Assembly: GCA_951213105.1 (NCBI GenBank)
Contig: OX578152.1
Span: forward strand, 69,915,180 to 69,979,179
Source: Amaurobius ferox
Taxonomy: Eukaryota > Arthropoda > Arachnida > Araneae > Amaurobiidae
DNA: 64,000 nt
Reading direction: 5' to 3'
The position numbers and the translations under genes were made by a program. The notes beneath the pieces were generated by a model that worked only from the letters and a program-made list of their open reading frames with translations, was not told where the DNA came from and did not search any database. Shown in pieces: positions 23,675 to 35,104 of the stretch (its first letter is position 1; every line of letters begins with the position of its first letter).

Positions 23675-24322
23675 GTAATTGGATATTTTTCCAAAAAAAC
23701 GGCGTAATAAAAATGCAAAAAATCTCAAATATCTAGAACGGTTAGTCCTAAAGTTTTGGAGTTGGTTATATTGTTTCCTCGTTAAGAATTTCGCATAAAA
23801 CAAGCATTTAATTGATACATTTGAATATAAGTAGTCTTTTTTTTTCAGATTTTGTCGATTTTTGCGGGCCATCTCGTAAAAAAAGGCAGATTGTTCTTTT
23901 CCGAATCGTATCAAAATCTAATCAGCACCAGAGTATCTTATCACAAGTAACTTATCTGCCAAATTTTGTGAAATTTGGTCAATTAGTATTTTAGCTAGCG
24001 TAGATACATGAAATTTTTACGGGCCATTTCGCAAAAAAGGAGGGTTCTGTTTCACGGAATTATACCAAAAACTAATCAGCACCAGGGTCACACCCAACAG
24101 ATCTACCTACCAAATTTTATGAAAATTGGTCTATTAGTTTTTGAGTTAGAGTGGATACTTACATTGCACAGACAGACACACAGACAGACATACACATAGA
24201 TGTCACGTTGAAAATAGTTTCTTCGTATTTTAGAGGTTTCAAAATGTCTAGATCCGTCGAAAACGTATCAAAGAGAAAATGAATCTGAGTCTGTAGCGAA
24301 AGTCATGTGCTGCCCACATCAT
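23675..24322 (+). mobile_element. Family A copy A7, rearranged
   Basis: Forward copy lacking its left end, from 'atttggtaattggat' to 'gatccgtcgaaaacg', ending before its hairpin. A reverse-orientation left-end stub (gagtctgtagcgaaagtcatg) follows at about 24275-24322. Confidence 0.7.
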
Positions 24323-24323
24323 T

Positions 24324-25264
24324 TTTACTTTCCCAACAATACATGGTAATGTATAGGGAAAGTATTGGAATAATGTCGAAAATCGCAACTCAAGTTTTCG
24401 ACGGATCTACACGTTTCGAGACCTCTAGAATACGAAAAAATTATTTTTAGCGTGACGTCTGTGTGTGTGTCTGTCTGTGTGTCCGTGTGTCTGTGCAATG
24501 TATGTATCTACTCTAACTCAAAAACTTATGGACGGAATTTCATAAAATTTAGTAGGTAAGTCACTTGGGTATGACCCTGGTGCTCATTAGTTTTTGATAC
24601 GATTCGTGAAAACAGAACCCGCCTTTTTTTGCGAAATGGCCCTTAAAAATTTCATGCACCCACTCTAGCTAAAATACTAATTGACCAAATTTCACAAAAT
24701 TTGGTAAATAAGTTACTTGTACAATACTTTGGTACTGATTAGATTTTGGTATTAATTGGAAAAGAACAGCCTGTCTTTTTTTACGAAATGGCCCGCAAAA
24801 ATGTAATTTATCCACTCTAGCTAAAATACTTATTGACCAAATTTCACAAAATTTGGTAGATAAGTTACTTGTGGGATACTCTGGTGCTGATTAGATTTAG
24901 GTATTATTCGGAAAAGAGCAACCTGCCTTTTCTTACGAAATGGTTCTCAAAAATCGCCAAAATCTAAAAAAAAGCTACGTATGTTCAAATATATCTATTA
25001 AATGTTTGTTTTATACGTAATTTTTGATGAAGAAAAGAATAAGAATAACTCTAGGACTAACTGTTCTCAAGATATTTGAGATTTTTCGCATTTAGTTATG
25101 CCACTTTTGGAAAAATGTCTAATTACCAAATAAAAACAAAAAGTGAATTAAAAATGCAAATTTAGTGTTATTTTGTTCAATTAAACTCAATCTAATGAAT
25201 TATTAAAGAAATAAAGAACATATGAATTTGAGTCTGCAGGGAAAGTCATGTGCTGCCCAAATCA
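24324..25264 (-). mobile_element. Family A copy A8
   Basis: Hairpin start (actttcccaacaatacatgg), three 'aaatggc' modules rather than two, and a left-end signature 'catgtgctgcccaaatcaga'. The extra module explains the length of about 940 bp. Confidence 0.85.
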
Positions 25265-25267
25265 GAT

Positions 25268-26036
25268 TTTTACTTTCCCTGCAATACTCGGTAATGTTTA
25301 GGGAAAGTATTGAAATCATGCCGAGAATCGTAACTCGAGTTTTTTGGACGTATCTACACGTTTCGAGATATCTAGAATACGGAAAACTATTTTTAGCGTC
25401 ACGTCTGTGTGTGTGTCTGTGTGTGTGTCTGTGTGTCTGTCTGTGCAATGTATGTATCCACTCTAACTCAATAACTAATGGACCGAATTTCATAAAATTT
25501 GCTAGGTAAGTCACTTGGGTATAACCCTGGTGCTCATTTATATTTAGTACAATTGGGGATAAAAGAACCCGCCTTTTTTGAGCAATGGCCCTCTAAATTT
25601 TCTTGTATCCACTCTAACTGGAAACTAATGCACCGAATTTCACAAAATTCGGTAGATAGGTTGCTTGTGGATTACTCTGGTGCTGATTAGGTTTTGGTAC
25701 GATTTGGAAGAAAATAACCTGCTTTTTTAGCAAAATGGCTCGCAAAAATTGTCAAAATCTAAAATAAAAATCTACGTATGCTCAAATATATCCATTAAAT
25801 GCTTGTTTTGTTCGTAATTTTTAACGAACAAAAGAATAAGGCCAACTCCATTACACTAGGGTTAGCCGTTCTCGAGATATTTTAGGTTTTCTTATTTTCT
25901 CTACGCCACCTTTTAAAATAAGCCCAGTTACCAAATGAGAAAAAAATTGAATAAAAATTGAATTAAATTTAATTTAAATAAAGAGAACGTGAATATAAGT
26001 CTGCAGGGAAAGTCACGTGCTGCCCACCTCAGATTT
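25268..26036 (-). mobile_element. Family A copy A9
   Basis: Directly follows A8 in the same orientation, hairpin to left end ('tgctgcccacctcagat'). Head-to-tail arrangement with A8 leaves only about 5 bp between them. Full-length. Confidence 0.85.
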
Positions 26037-26370
26037 TTTATTTTATAGCAATTTTTCTATAGGCGTTCGTATGACAGTGCCAGCAACTCAGACTTTATAT
26101 CAGACTGTGTATCCTAAGTAAAAATGGAAAGTATGCCAGTTCTCCTTGATCTGCAACAAATCCAGTTTTTTGAAAACAAATTACTAACCTTATAATTGTT
26201 GAATCGTTAGGGGTTTTAGAGAATAGGCATTTCTTATGAAACTCTTGAATGACACTTTCATAAAAATGATTAGGAAATTATTGCGCTGAAATAAAAAAAA
26301 ACATTCTAGGAAATTACCGTATTCTTCGATTGAAAATGCAAGAGGGTTTATAATGATAGTCTGACGAATG
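26037..26370. other. Spacer between family A copies
   Basis: No gene or recognised repeat. The short minus-strand frame here has no family features. Confidence 0.45.
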
Positions 26371-26882
26371 AAAAAATCTGATGTTAGCAGCAAATGACTT
26401 TCGCTACAGACTCAAATCTGTTTTCTCGTTCCTTCGTTCATACTTCATCAGATAGAGATTTATTGCACATAACAACACGGATAATGATTTGAAATTACAT
26501 TGAATTTGCAGATTTTTTTTCAATTTTCGTTTAAATTTGTTTCGTTTACACTGAACGTATTTTCAAAGGCTACGTGGCAAAACTGCGAGGAAAATAAAAT
26601 ATCTAGAAAACGGTTAGAAATCTAATCAGCAAAACAACAGCTTACTTATCTACCAAATTTTGTGAAATTCGGTCAATTAGCTTTTCAGATAGAGTGGATA
26701 GTGCATACATTGCACAGACAAACACGCAGACAGACATATACACAGATGTCACGCTAAAAATAGATTTTTCGGGTACTAAAGTGCTCGAAACGCATAGATC
26801 CGTCGAAAACTCGAGTTAAGATTTTCGACACGATTACAATACGTTCTCTATATATTACCATGTATTATATAGAAATTAAATC
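26371..26882 (+). mobile_element. Family A copy A10, short
   Basis: Starts 'aatctgatgttagcagcaaa' and ends with a decayed hairpin (tattaccatgtattatatag). It lacks one internal module. Confidence 0.75.
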
Positions 26883-27051
26883 AGCAGGCGATGTATTTGT
26901 TATATTTTTGAGAGCATATTAGTGTCACCTAACATAAAAAAATCTGGTATTTCAATTTTGTGGTAAATTATCTGTATTTAAAATTTGATGTGCTACACTT
27001 CCCGATTACTTTACATTATTACATCTTATTCATATTAATTTCCTAAATTTG

Positions 27052-27690
27052 ATTAAATATTGTTTTGCTTGTAAGCTAAATTTAAAAGTTGATTAAATAT
27101 TGTTTTGCTTGTAAGCTAAATCTAAAAGTTGATTAAATATTATTTTGCTTGTAAGCAAAATCTAAAAGTTGATTAAATATTATTTTACTTGTAACTTAAA
27201 TCTAAAAGTTGATTAAATATTGTTTTACTTGTAAGTTAAATCTAAAAGTTGATTAAATATTATTTTGCTTGTAAGCTAAATCTAAAAGTTGATTAAATAT
27301 TGCTTTGCTTGTAAGCTAAATCTAAAATTTGATTAAATATTATTTTGCTTGTAAGCTAAATCTAAAAGTTGATTAAATATTATTTTACATGTAAGTTAAA
27401 TCTAAGAGTTGATTAAATATTGTTTTACTTGTAAGTTAAATCTAAAAGTTGATTAAATATTATTTTGCTTGTAAGCTAAATCTAAAAGTTGATTAAATAT
27501 TGCTTTGCTTGTAAGCTAAATCTAAAATTTGATTAAATATTATTTTGCTTGTAAGCTAAATCTAAAAGTTCATTAAATATTGTTTTGCTTGTGAGCTAAA
27601 TCTAAAAGTTGATTAAATATTGCTTTTTTGCTCATAAGCTAAATCTAAAAGTTGATTAAACATTGTTTTGCTTGTAAGCTAAATATAAAT
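27052..27690. repeat. 40-bp satellite with 200-bp higher-order period
   Basis: About 16 head-to-tail copies of a 40-bp unit (gattaaatat + tgttttgcttgtaagctaaa + tctaaaagtt). Variant units recur in order: five units starting near 27172 (TATTTTACTT, TGTTTTACTT, TATTTTGCTT, TGCTTTGCTT with AAATTTG, TATTTTGCTT) repeat from near 27372. This gives a 5 x 40 = 200-bp higher-order repeat. No spacers vary between repeats, so it is not a CRISPR. Flanking units are more degenerate, as expected at array edges. Confidence 0.95.
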
Positions 27691-27962
27691 GTTCATAATA
27701 TAAATTCTATATGTGGGTAAAAATGTCGAATGTGTTGGCCGCGTTTCTAAGATTCCGCATGCAGATACGACACAATCTTTAGTGGAGGTTTGCGGGGCAT
27801 AAGTGCCTTTTATTTAAATTATTATTTTTTTAATTTATATTATTTCTAGATAAATGTTTTGTAGTTCCATTAAATATATTTATTAATTTCACAGATATTT
27901 TTTTTGCAGTATTTGAAAATATTTTTCATTAAAAATATCTATCACAAAACGATCATTCAAAT
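27691..27962. other. No recognisable feature
   Basis: AT-rich spacer between the satellite and family A copy A11. Confidence 0.4.
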
Positions 27963-28617
27963 GACTATTATTTTCCATTAACTGTATGGTAATGTATAAG
28001 GAAAGCATTGGAATCATGTCGAAAATCAGAACTCGTAGTATCAGAACTTCACGTTTAACGCACTCCAGAACAAGATAAACCCATTTTAGCCTGTGTGTGT
28101 GTGTTTGTTTGTGCAGTGTATGTATCCACTCAATTTCAAAAACTATTCAACGGAATTTTTTAAAATTTGGTAGGTATATCTCGTGTGGTTTACTCTGGTG
28201 CTGATTCGAATTTCGTACGATTTGCAAAAACATAACTTGCGTGGTTTTGAGAAATGGTTCTAAAAAAAATCGTCAAAATTTTAAATAAAAGACTACATGT
28301 GTTCAAATGTAACAATTAAATGTTTAATTTACGCGAAATTTTTAACAACTAAATGAATAAGACAACCACATTACTCTAGGATTAACCTTTCTGGAAATAT
28401 TGACGTTTTTTAATATTTTGTAACTCCACCTTTAAAAATACGTCCAGTCTCCAAATGAAAACGAAAATTTAAGTAAGAGCACACATTCAGTGTAATTTTG
28501 AATAATTATCCGTGTCTTATTTTGTTCATTTAAATTCAATTTAATGAATTATGAAAGAAGGAAAGAGAAATTGAATTTGTGTCTGCAGAGAACATCATGT
28601 GCTGCCCATATCAGATT
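27963..28617 (-). mobile_element. Family A copy A11, diverged
   Basis: Hairpin end decayed (tggtaatgtataaggaaagc), GT tract at about 28092-28112, one 'gagaaatggttct' module, then 'gtctgcagagaacatcatgtg' type left end with 'tgcccatatcagat'. Confidence 0.75.
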
Positions 28618-28816
28618 TTTCAGTTTGTACTGAGAACATGCGAAAAATTATTTATGTGTAGAAAAATTCGCCCAAACCGCCATTTAAGTAAATCGAGGGG
28701 GAAAATACGAGGTATTTTTCAGCCTAGAAAGTTCAGTTGGTGGCGTGTCCTTTTACATAACTAGACCGATTTCTATAATCAGCAAATATTGTTGATAGCA
28801 AAAACATTTTGATTTT

Positions 28817-29932
<1,116 letters not shown>

Positions 29933-29946
29933 ATCCCTACTGTATG

Positions 29947-31246
29947 TTAGTCACTATAATTGGGAATGTTTTCTAGGATGTTATCGAGTGAAATTTGATA
30001 CACTGAGTTGATAATTTTAATAACAAACTTGGGGGGATATGCATTATTAGTCGCTGTACTCAATAATTCCATGAAGTGCGCTAATTTATAATCTTCATCA
30101 CAAATTTTATTGATTCTAAGAGCCTGGTTTATTATAATATTTCTAAATACAGATATATGCAAACAAGAGTCAAAATGTTGAATTTTTGATGTATTAAATT
30201 TAAAATCCTGTCTTTTATCATACAAGTTTATAACCATATTACAATTTTGTAAATTTAAATTTAAATCTAAAAAGTTTGCAACATTTGTGTCATTATTACT
30301 TGCATTTAATTGTAAATTTTTTGGATAAAAGTTTAATACTATAGGGATATTATTATTTGGGGATACACATAAAATGTCATCTAAATATCTAAACATGTGC
30401 ATATTATGCAAGCTTGGATTAATGTTTTTTTCATAGAAGAATAAATACAGATTAGCTAACAATGATGAGGCACACCCCCCTTGTGGGATACCAACCTGTT
30501 GTTTAAAAAAAGTACCACCATGTTGAATATAATTCTCATAAAGAGTGAGGTTAAGTAATTTTTTAAATAGAAAATTTGAATATTTTAGGTTGATATTATA
30601 TTTTTCAAAAATTCCTAATATAACTTTATACAGATCATCTATATTAATATTATTAAACAAATCTTTGAAATCAAAGGTATAAATACTACGAATATTTGTA
30701 AGAGTTTTCAATTTCTTAACTAATTCAAAACTGTTTTTTACAATATGACAATTATTTGAGATTTCATCTGACAAGGATATTTCATGTAATATCTTTAATA
30801 ATAATTTTCCAGCATTAGTAATGTAAGAATTATGCCCACTGGTAATGGTTCGAAAAGCAACAGGGGATTTATGAAACTTGGGTACTAAAACAATATATGG
30901 AATGTTATTACAACTATTTTTTAGATGGATTTGCTTATATTTGGCTGATATTCTATTGTATAAGATTTTAAGGTTAGTTTTATGTAAATTATAGATTTGA
31001 TTATTAAGTAAGTGTGACTGAAGGGTATTTTTATAGTAATATTTACATATAATTGAGTAGTTTCCACATGCTTTATCGACATATGTAATGACAAAATCAT
31101 TTTGTATTTCTTTAATATCATTTTTAATTGAATTAAGTTTATATGAATTATTAATTTTCTGATTATATATATAATGATTTAAGTATTGCTCTATTAAGAC
31201 TCTCCAGGGTTTAAAGGCTTCTACAGGGATTTGATATTTATAACTG

Positions 31247-31248
<2 letters not shown>
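29947..31248 (-). CDS. Penelope-like element reverse transcriptase, 5'-truncated
   Basis: An uninterrupted 434-codon frame to a stop at 29947-29949. RT landmarks, by codon from 31248: YVDKACGNY near 60-70, PKFHK and FRTITSGHN near 120-135, FDFKDLFNNI with motif A Asp near 193, GIPQGGC (motif B) near 253-259, RYLDDIL (motif C) near 287-293, then FLDLNLNL and INLYDKRQDF near 325-350. The C-terminal YDKR.DF block is typical of Penelope-like RTs. No GIY-YIG endonuclease follows before the stop. The frame runs straight into the TA repeat at 31250 with no start codon, so the N-terminal region seen in the second copy (33.2-35.1 kb) is missing. It would copy element RNA into DNA. Catalytic residues look intact, but the truncation makes autonomous activity doubtful. 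Confidence 0.85.

Positions 31249-31281
<33 letters not shown>
31249..31281. repeat. TA microsatellite at the RT truncation point
   Basis: About 32 bp of TA directly at the 5' limit of the RT frame. The remaining sequence to 31398 has no recognised feature. Confidence 0.9.
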
Positions 31282-31398
31282 CTTGAAAAAATGCTACAAT
31301 TTTGAGTGAATTGATTAAAAAGCCCAAAGCAAAAAAATAATTTTTAATGCAACTTGTAAAGCGCTATGCTGCAATTTTACATGTGTATACCTATATAA

Positions 31399-32431
31399 AT
31401 TCCCAAATAGGACAAGTAGCAATGTACTCGTAAAATTTCTAGATAAGTGACGGACGGAAGTAACGGCCGGGGGGAGTTGCGACCCCCAACACTCCGGTTA
31501 AAGCTTTTTTCCGCCATGGCAAACGCTCCCGGTAGCTGATACTCCCTACACTAATTTCATACGTTAGGATTCATAAGGCGATAATGATGCCAATAGGTCT
31601 TGTATCAAATTTTTAAAAATAACTTCTCTGACATGGATTTCATTAGTCTTGAATATATTGTTTTTAAAGTATTAAATTACCATGAGCAAAGTAATTTCAT
31701 ACATCAGTATTTACATGGCGAAAATGCTGCCAATAGGCCTTGTATCCATATTTAAAAAAACAACCACTCTGACTTGTATTTCAAACATTAGTTTTTGAAT
31801 ATATAGTTTTTAAAGAATTAAATATCCACGAGTGAATTAATTTCATTCATTGGTATTTTTATGGCAATAATGTCGTTAATAGGTCTTATATCCAATTTTA
31901 AAATAACCTCTCGGTCTTGGATTTCATTAGTCTAGAATATATTGATTTTAAAGTATTAAATAACCACGAGTGAAGTAAACTCAAACAATTGTATTTATAT
32001 GGCGATAGTGTTGCCAATTGGTCTTGTATCCAAATTTTTAAATATAACCTCTCTGACTTGGATTTCAAACATTATTTTTTGAATATATTGATTTGGGATA
32101 TTAAATAACCACATGTGAAGTGATTTCATACATTAGTATTTTAAATTAATTGTTATATTTTTATAGTGTGTCCTTTTTGGTTTGTTTTAGCGTATTATAG
32201 TAAACATTTGGATTTTTACAAGTTATTGAAAGTGTATATGTAAGTATGTAATTTTTTACGGTTTTATAAGAGTCATGAAGAAAATAGTGTAGGAAGTATC
32301 GGCTATCGGGAGCGTTTGCCATGGTGGAAAAAAGCTTTAACCGGAGTGTTGGGGGTCGCAACTCCCCCCGGCCGTTACTTCCGTCACTTATCTAGAAATT
32401 TTATGAGTACATTGCTACTTATCGTATTTGG

Positions 32432-32435
<4 letters not shown>
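31399..32435. mobile_element. 1.04-kb inverted-repeat element with internal tandem array
   Basis: Terminal inverted repeats of about 155 bp (31399-31557 and 32281-32435), roughly 94 percent alike by eye, beginning ATTCCCAAATA at the outer edges. The arms are GC-rich and contain 'cggccggggggagttgcg'. Between them is an AT-rich tandem array. No transposase frame is present, so it is non-autonomous; the superfamily is not recognised. The right end abuts a TA microsatellite and the left end lies after 'ctatataa', suggesting a preference for TA-rich targets. Confidence 0.85.
31555..32130. repeat. Internal tandem units of 139-146 bp
   Basis: Units start at about 31555, 31695, 31841, 31980 and 32124 with 'tttcatacattagtattt'-like sequence, and each contains 'gccaataggtcttgtatcc' and 'gacttggatttca'. 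About four diverged copies. Confidence 0.85.

Positions 32436-32436
<1 letters not shown>

Positions 32437-32475
<39 letters not shown>
32437..32475. repeat. TA microsatellite
   Basis: About 37 bp of TA directly outside the right terminal inverted repeat of the 1.04-kb element. Confidence 0.95.
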
Positions 32476-32482
<7 letters not shown>

Positions 32483-33229
32483 ATAATTGTTTGAAAATCC
32501 AATGATAGAATAGAGAGAAGTTGCAACTCAAAAATCCCCAACATTAAAAAATCCCTAACAAAAAGAAAGTATCAAACATAGAATCATCAATCAAGTGGAT
32601 AATAAAATGTAAACCTTTAGTCATCAAGCAGAAGACAAACAACAAACATCAATGGAAAGGAATCGATAATAGAAAATCAAACAAAATCCAAGCATTAAAA
32701 CTTTGCACGTGGACAAGCCCTAGGCCTAAACAAATGAAATGTTCATTTCGATAAAACTCTTCGTGAAGTCCAAGTATTTTATCAAAATGAACTCAAAATG
32801 CATATTTCTGATATCAGTGATAGATTATATCTATAAACACTGATAACTAAACACTGAAAAATTATAAGAAACACTGAAAAATTATAAGAAACAAGAACAC
32901 CTGAAAAAACACTGCATATGTCTGATCCATTGAAACCTTGAATAAAGAGACATGTTGCCAATCACAAAAAATAAAAAGTTGAGAACTGCTGTTGCTAATC
33001 GCGAGAAATAAATAACAGTAATGCGAAAAGACGATAAAAGGTGATATTCAACAGTAAGAGCTACAAAATAATGGGGCAGTTGATAATAGATAACATAGAT
33101 GCTAAATTATAAGTGGATTATACATGGTAATTCTTATTCAAGAGAAAGTGGATGTCTGGCTAATATAAGATACTAAGGAGAGAATTTAAGTATATTTAAC
33201 AATTCCAAACTTGTTAACTATACCATGCA
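32476..33229. other. Unassigned spacer; short tandem duplication
   Basis: A 21-bp unit (aacactgaaaaattataagaa, one base over-run) is duplicated around 32852-32893. Otherwise AT-rich, no gene seen; part may be 3' sequence of the Penelope copy at 33230-35065. Confidence 0.45.
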
Positions 33230-35065
33230 CTAATTATGCTGGATATTTATGTAATTTGTTGGTAATTTTTCGCTTATTAATATGCATAACATGCAATTTT
33301 TTATCTGATAATCTATAAATTCTAAAAAGTTGATTAAGTATAATATTCTAAACAATGTAATCGAGTTACAGGACTTAAATGGAAATATTTTTTTAATGTT
33401 AAAGTTAAAATAGTCTTTTTTATCATATAAATTAGTAACTACCCTATTAGTAGGTTCAATAATAAAATTTAAATCCAAAAAAATTAATGTTATTCCTAAT
33501 AGTGGCTTCATTAGGAATTAGTTCCAAATTATCCGGATAGAAATCTATATCTATGACACAGTTGTCTGTAAAGACCACAGGAATCAGATCATCAACATAT
33601 CTGCAAATTTTATAATCTGTGGAAGTAAAAGATTTTTCATAATGATAAAGGTATAAATTAGCTAATATGCTGCAACTACAGCCACCTTGTGGAACCCCTG
33701 AGACTTATAAATATAATTTATTACCTTGAAATATATAATTATTGAAAAGAACAAAGTGAAGAAATTTAGGAAAATTGGTAAATACAGTATAGGTAGTATG
33801 ATAAGTAATATAAGCATTATATAGAGCTAAAATTACGACATAAAAATCAGAGATCTTAATATTATTAAAAAGATCTTTAAAATCAAAAGTTTGAAACCCA
33901 ATTAGTTTACCTAGTGATGTTAATATATTCTTATTCTTTATTATTATTTAGAATAAGGTAGTTATTGCTAGAAAAACGTAAACTATCATTTATTACATTT
34001 AAATAATTTAGTAGTAATTTACTCGCAGTAGTAAAGTAAGTATTATGACCACTAGTTACTGTTCTAAATTTTATAGGATTTTTATGAAATTTCGGAATAA
34101 GCACTATATATGAAAATTTAATAAATTTATAATTGATATTTAAATCACTATACATATTGATAATTTTCAGTTTGATACTGGTAATGAAGTGTGAATCAAA
34201 TTTAAATAGACTTTTGATCTTTAAATAATCTAACAGAAATTGTATATAGAATTTTTTACAAATAATAGCATAATTATTAGAGGCTTTATCAACACAAGTA
34301 ATAAAAGTTCTTTGTAAATCATTAATGGAATGTTTTAAATTATCAATATTATATATAGATCTGGACAATTTAACACTACAAATAGTATTTTCAATAAATT
34401 TTAATGAAGTAAATGTCCACATATTACATGCCTCTAAAGGCAGAGCATATTTAGGAGCTAATTTATAAATATATTTATCAAGGCCAAAATTTATTGACTT
34501 TAAAACTTTAAAAGAGTTATTACAAGATGATAACCTGAATTTTGTACCAAATGACATGATGGTTCTTAACGTTTCGTCTTTAACTATTGCTATGTCTCCT
34601 GTAACTATATGGTTCAAATGTGGATTTATATATTCAGCATATTCGTCTACCTTGCAATTACAATCATTATCTACATTTGACATGGAATCTTTATCTATAG
34701 AGAGAAATTGTGAAGTTTCAGTGTAATTAAAAATAGATCTACCAATCGGCTTGTTGTATTTAAACGTCTTAGCAATATTCAAATCCTCAATAGGCAATAA
34801 GTGTTTGAATTTGTTAAATATAGACCTAAAATTTATAGAATTATAAATTGGTCGTTTAAAAGATATCACACAATAAGAATTAGTAGACGTATTATTATTA
34901 TGAAATTAATTAAGTTTTATTTTTAAATACCTTGACCTAGAAATGAGCAAATCACAGAAAATATGATTAAAATGCTCATCAGTTAGATTTAATTTTACGA
35001 AAATGGCATAAACATTATTATTTAAATGTTTTTCTTAACCGCAAATACCCAAGATTTTAATAATT
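33230..35065 (-). pseudogene. Penelope-like RT copy 2, inactivated but longer
   Basis: Reading from 35065 toward 33230. A coding-like N-terminal part carries two in-frame stops (near 35040 and 34905). A clean frame then runs 34869-33931, containing CNCKVDEYAEY, HLNHIVTGDIAIVKD, GTKFRLSSC, VDKASNNYAIICKKFY and PKFHKNPIKFRTVTSGHN. After a frame disruption near 33931 the palm reads TFDFKDLFNNI, GVPQGGC (just after a stop) and RYVDDLI. The C-terminal frame (33511-33230) has FLDLNF and NLYDKKDYFNFN. It diverges strongly from the 29.9-31.2 kb copy, so it is a separate older lineage. It shows the N-terminal region that copy 1 lacks. Confidence 0.85.
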
Positions 35066-35077
35066 TCCATTGATAAA

Positions 35078-35104
35078 TGTTATATATATATATATATACA
35101 CACA
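35078..35104. repeat. TA/CA microsatellite
   Basis: Short TA then CA run between the Penelope pseudogene and Tc1 copy 2. Confidence 0.9.

Noticed and set aside
27052..27690. Regular 40-bp repeats resembling a CRISPR array
   Set aside because: Units are head-to-tail with no variable spacers, and the window is eukaryotic.
34935..35000. Hammerhead-ribozyme-like CTGATGAG on the minus strand upstream of the Penelope copy
   Set aside because: No GAAA core or matching stems nearby, and the segment reads as in-frame coding sequence of the pseudogene.
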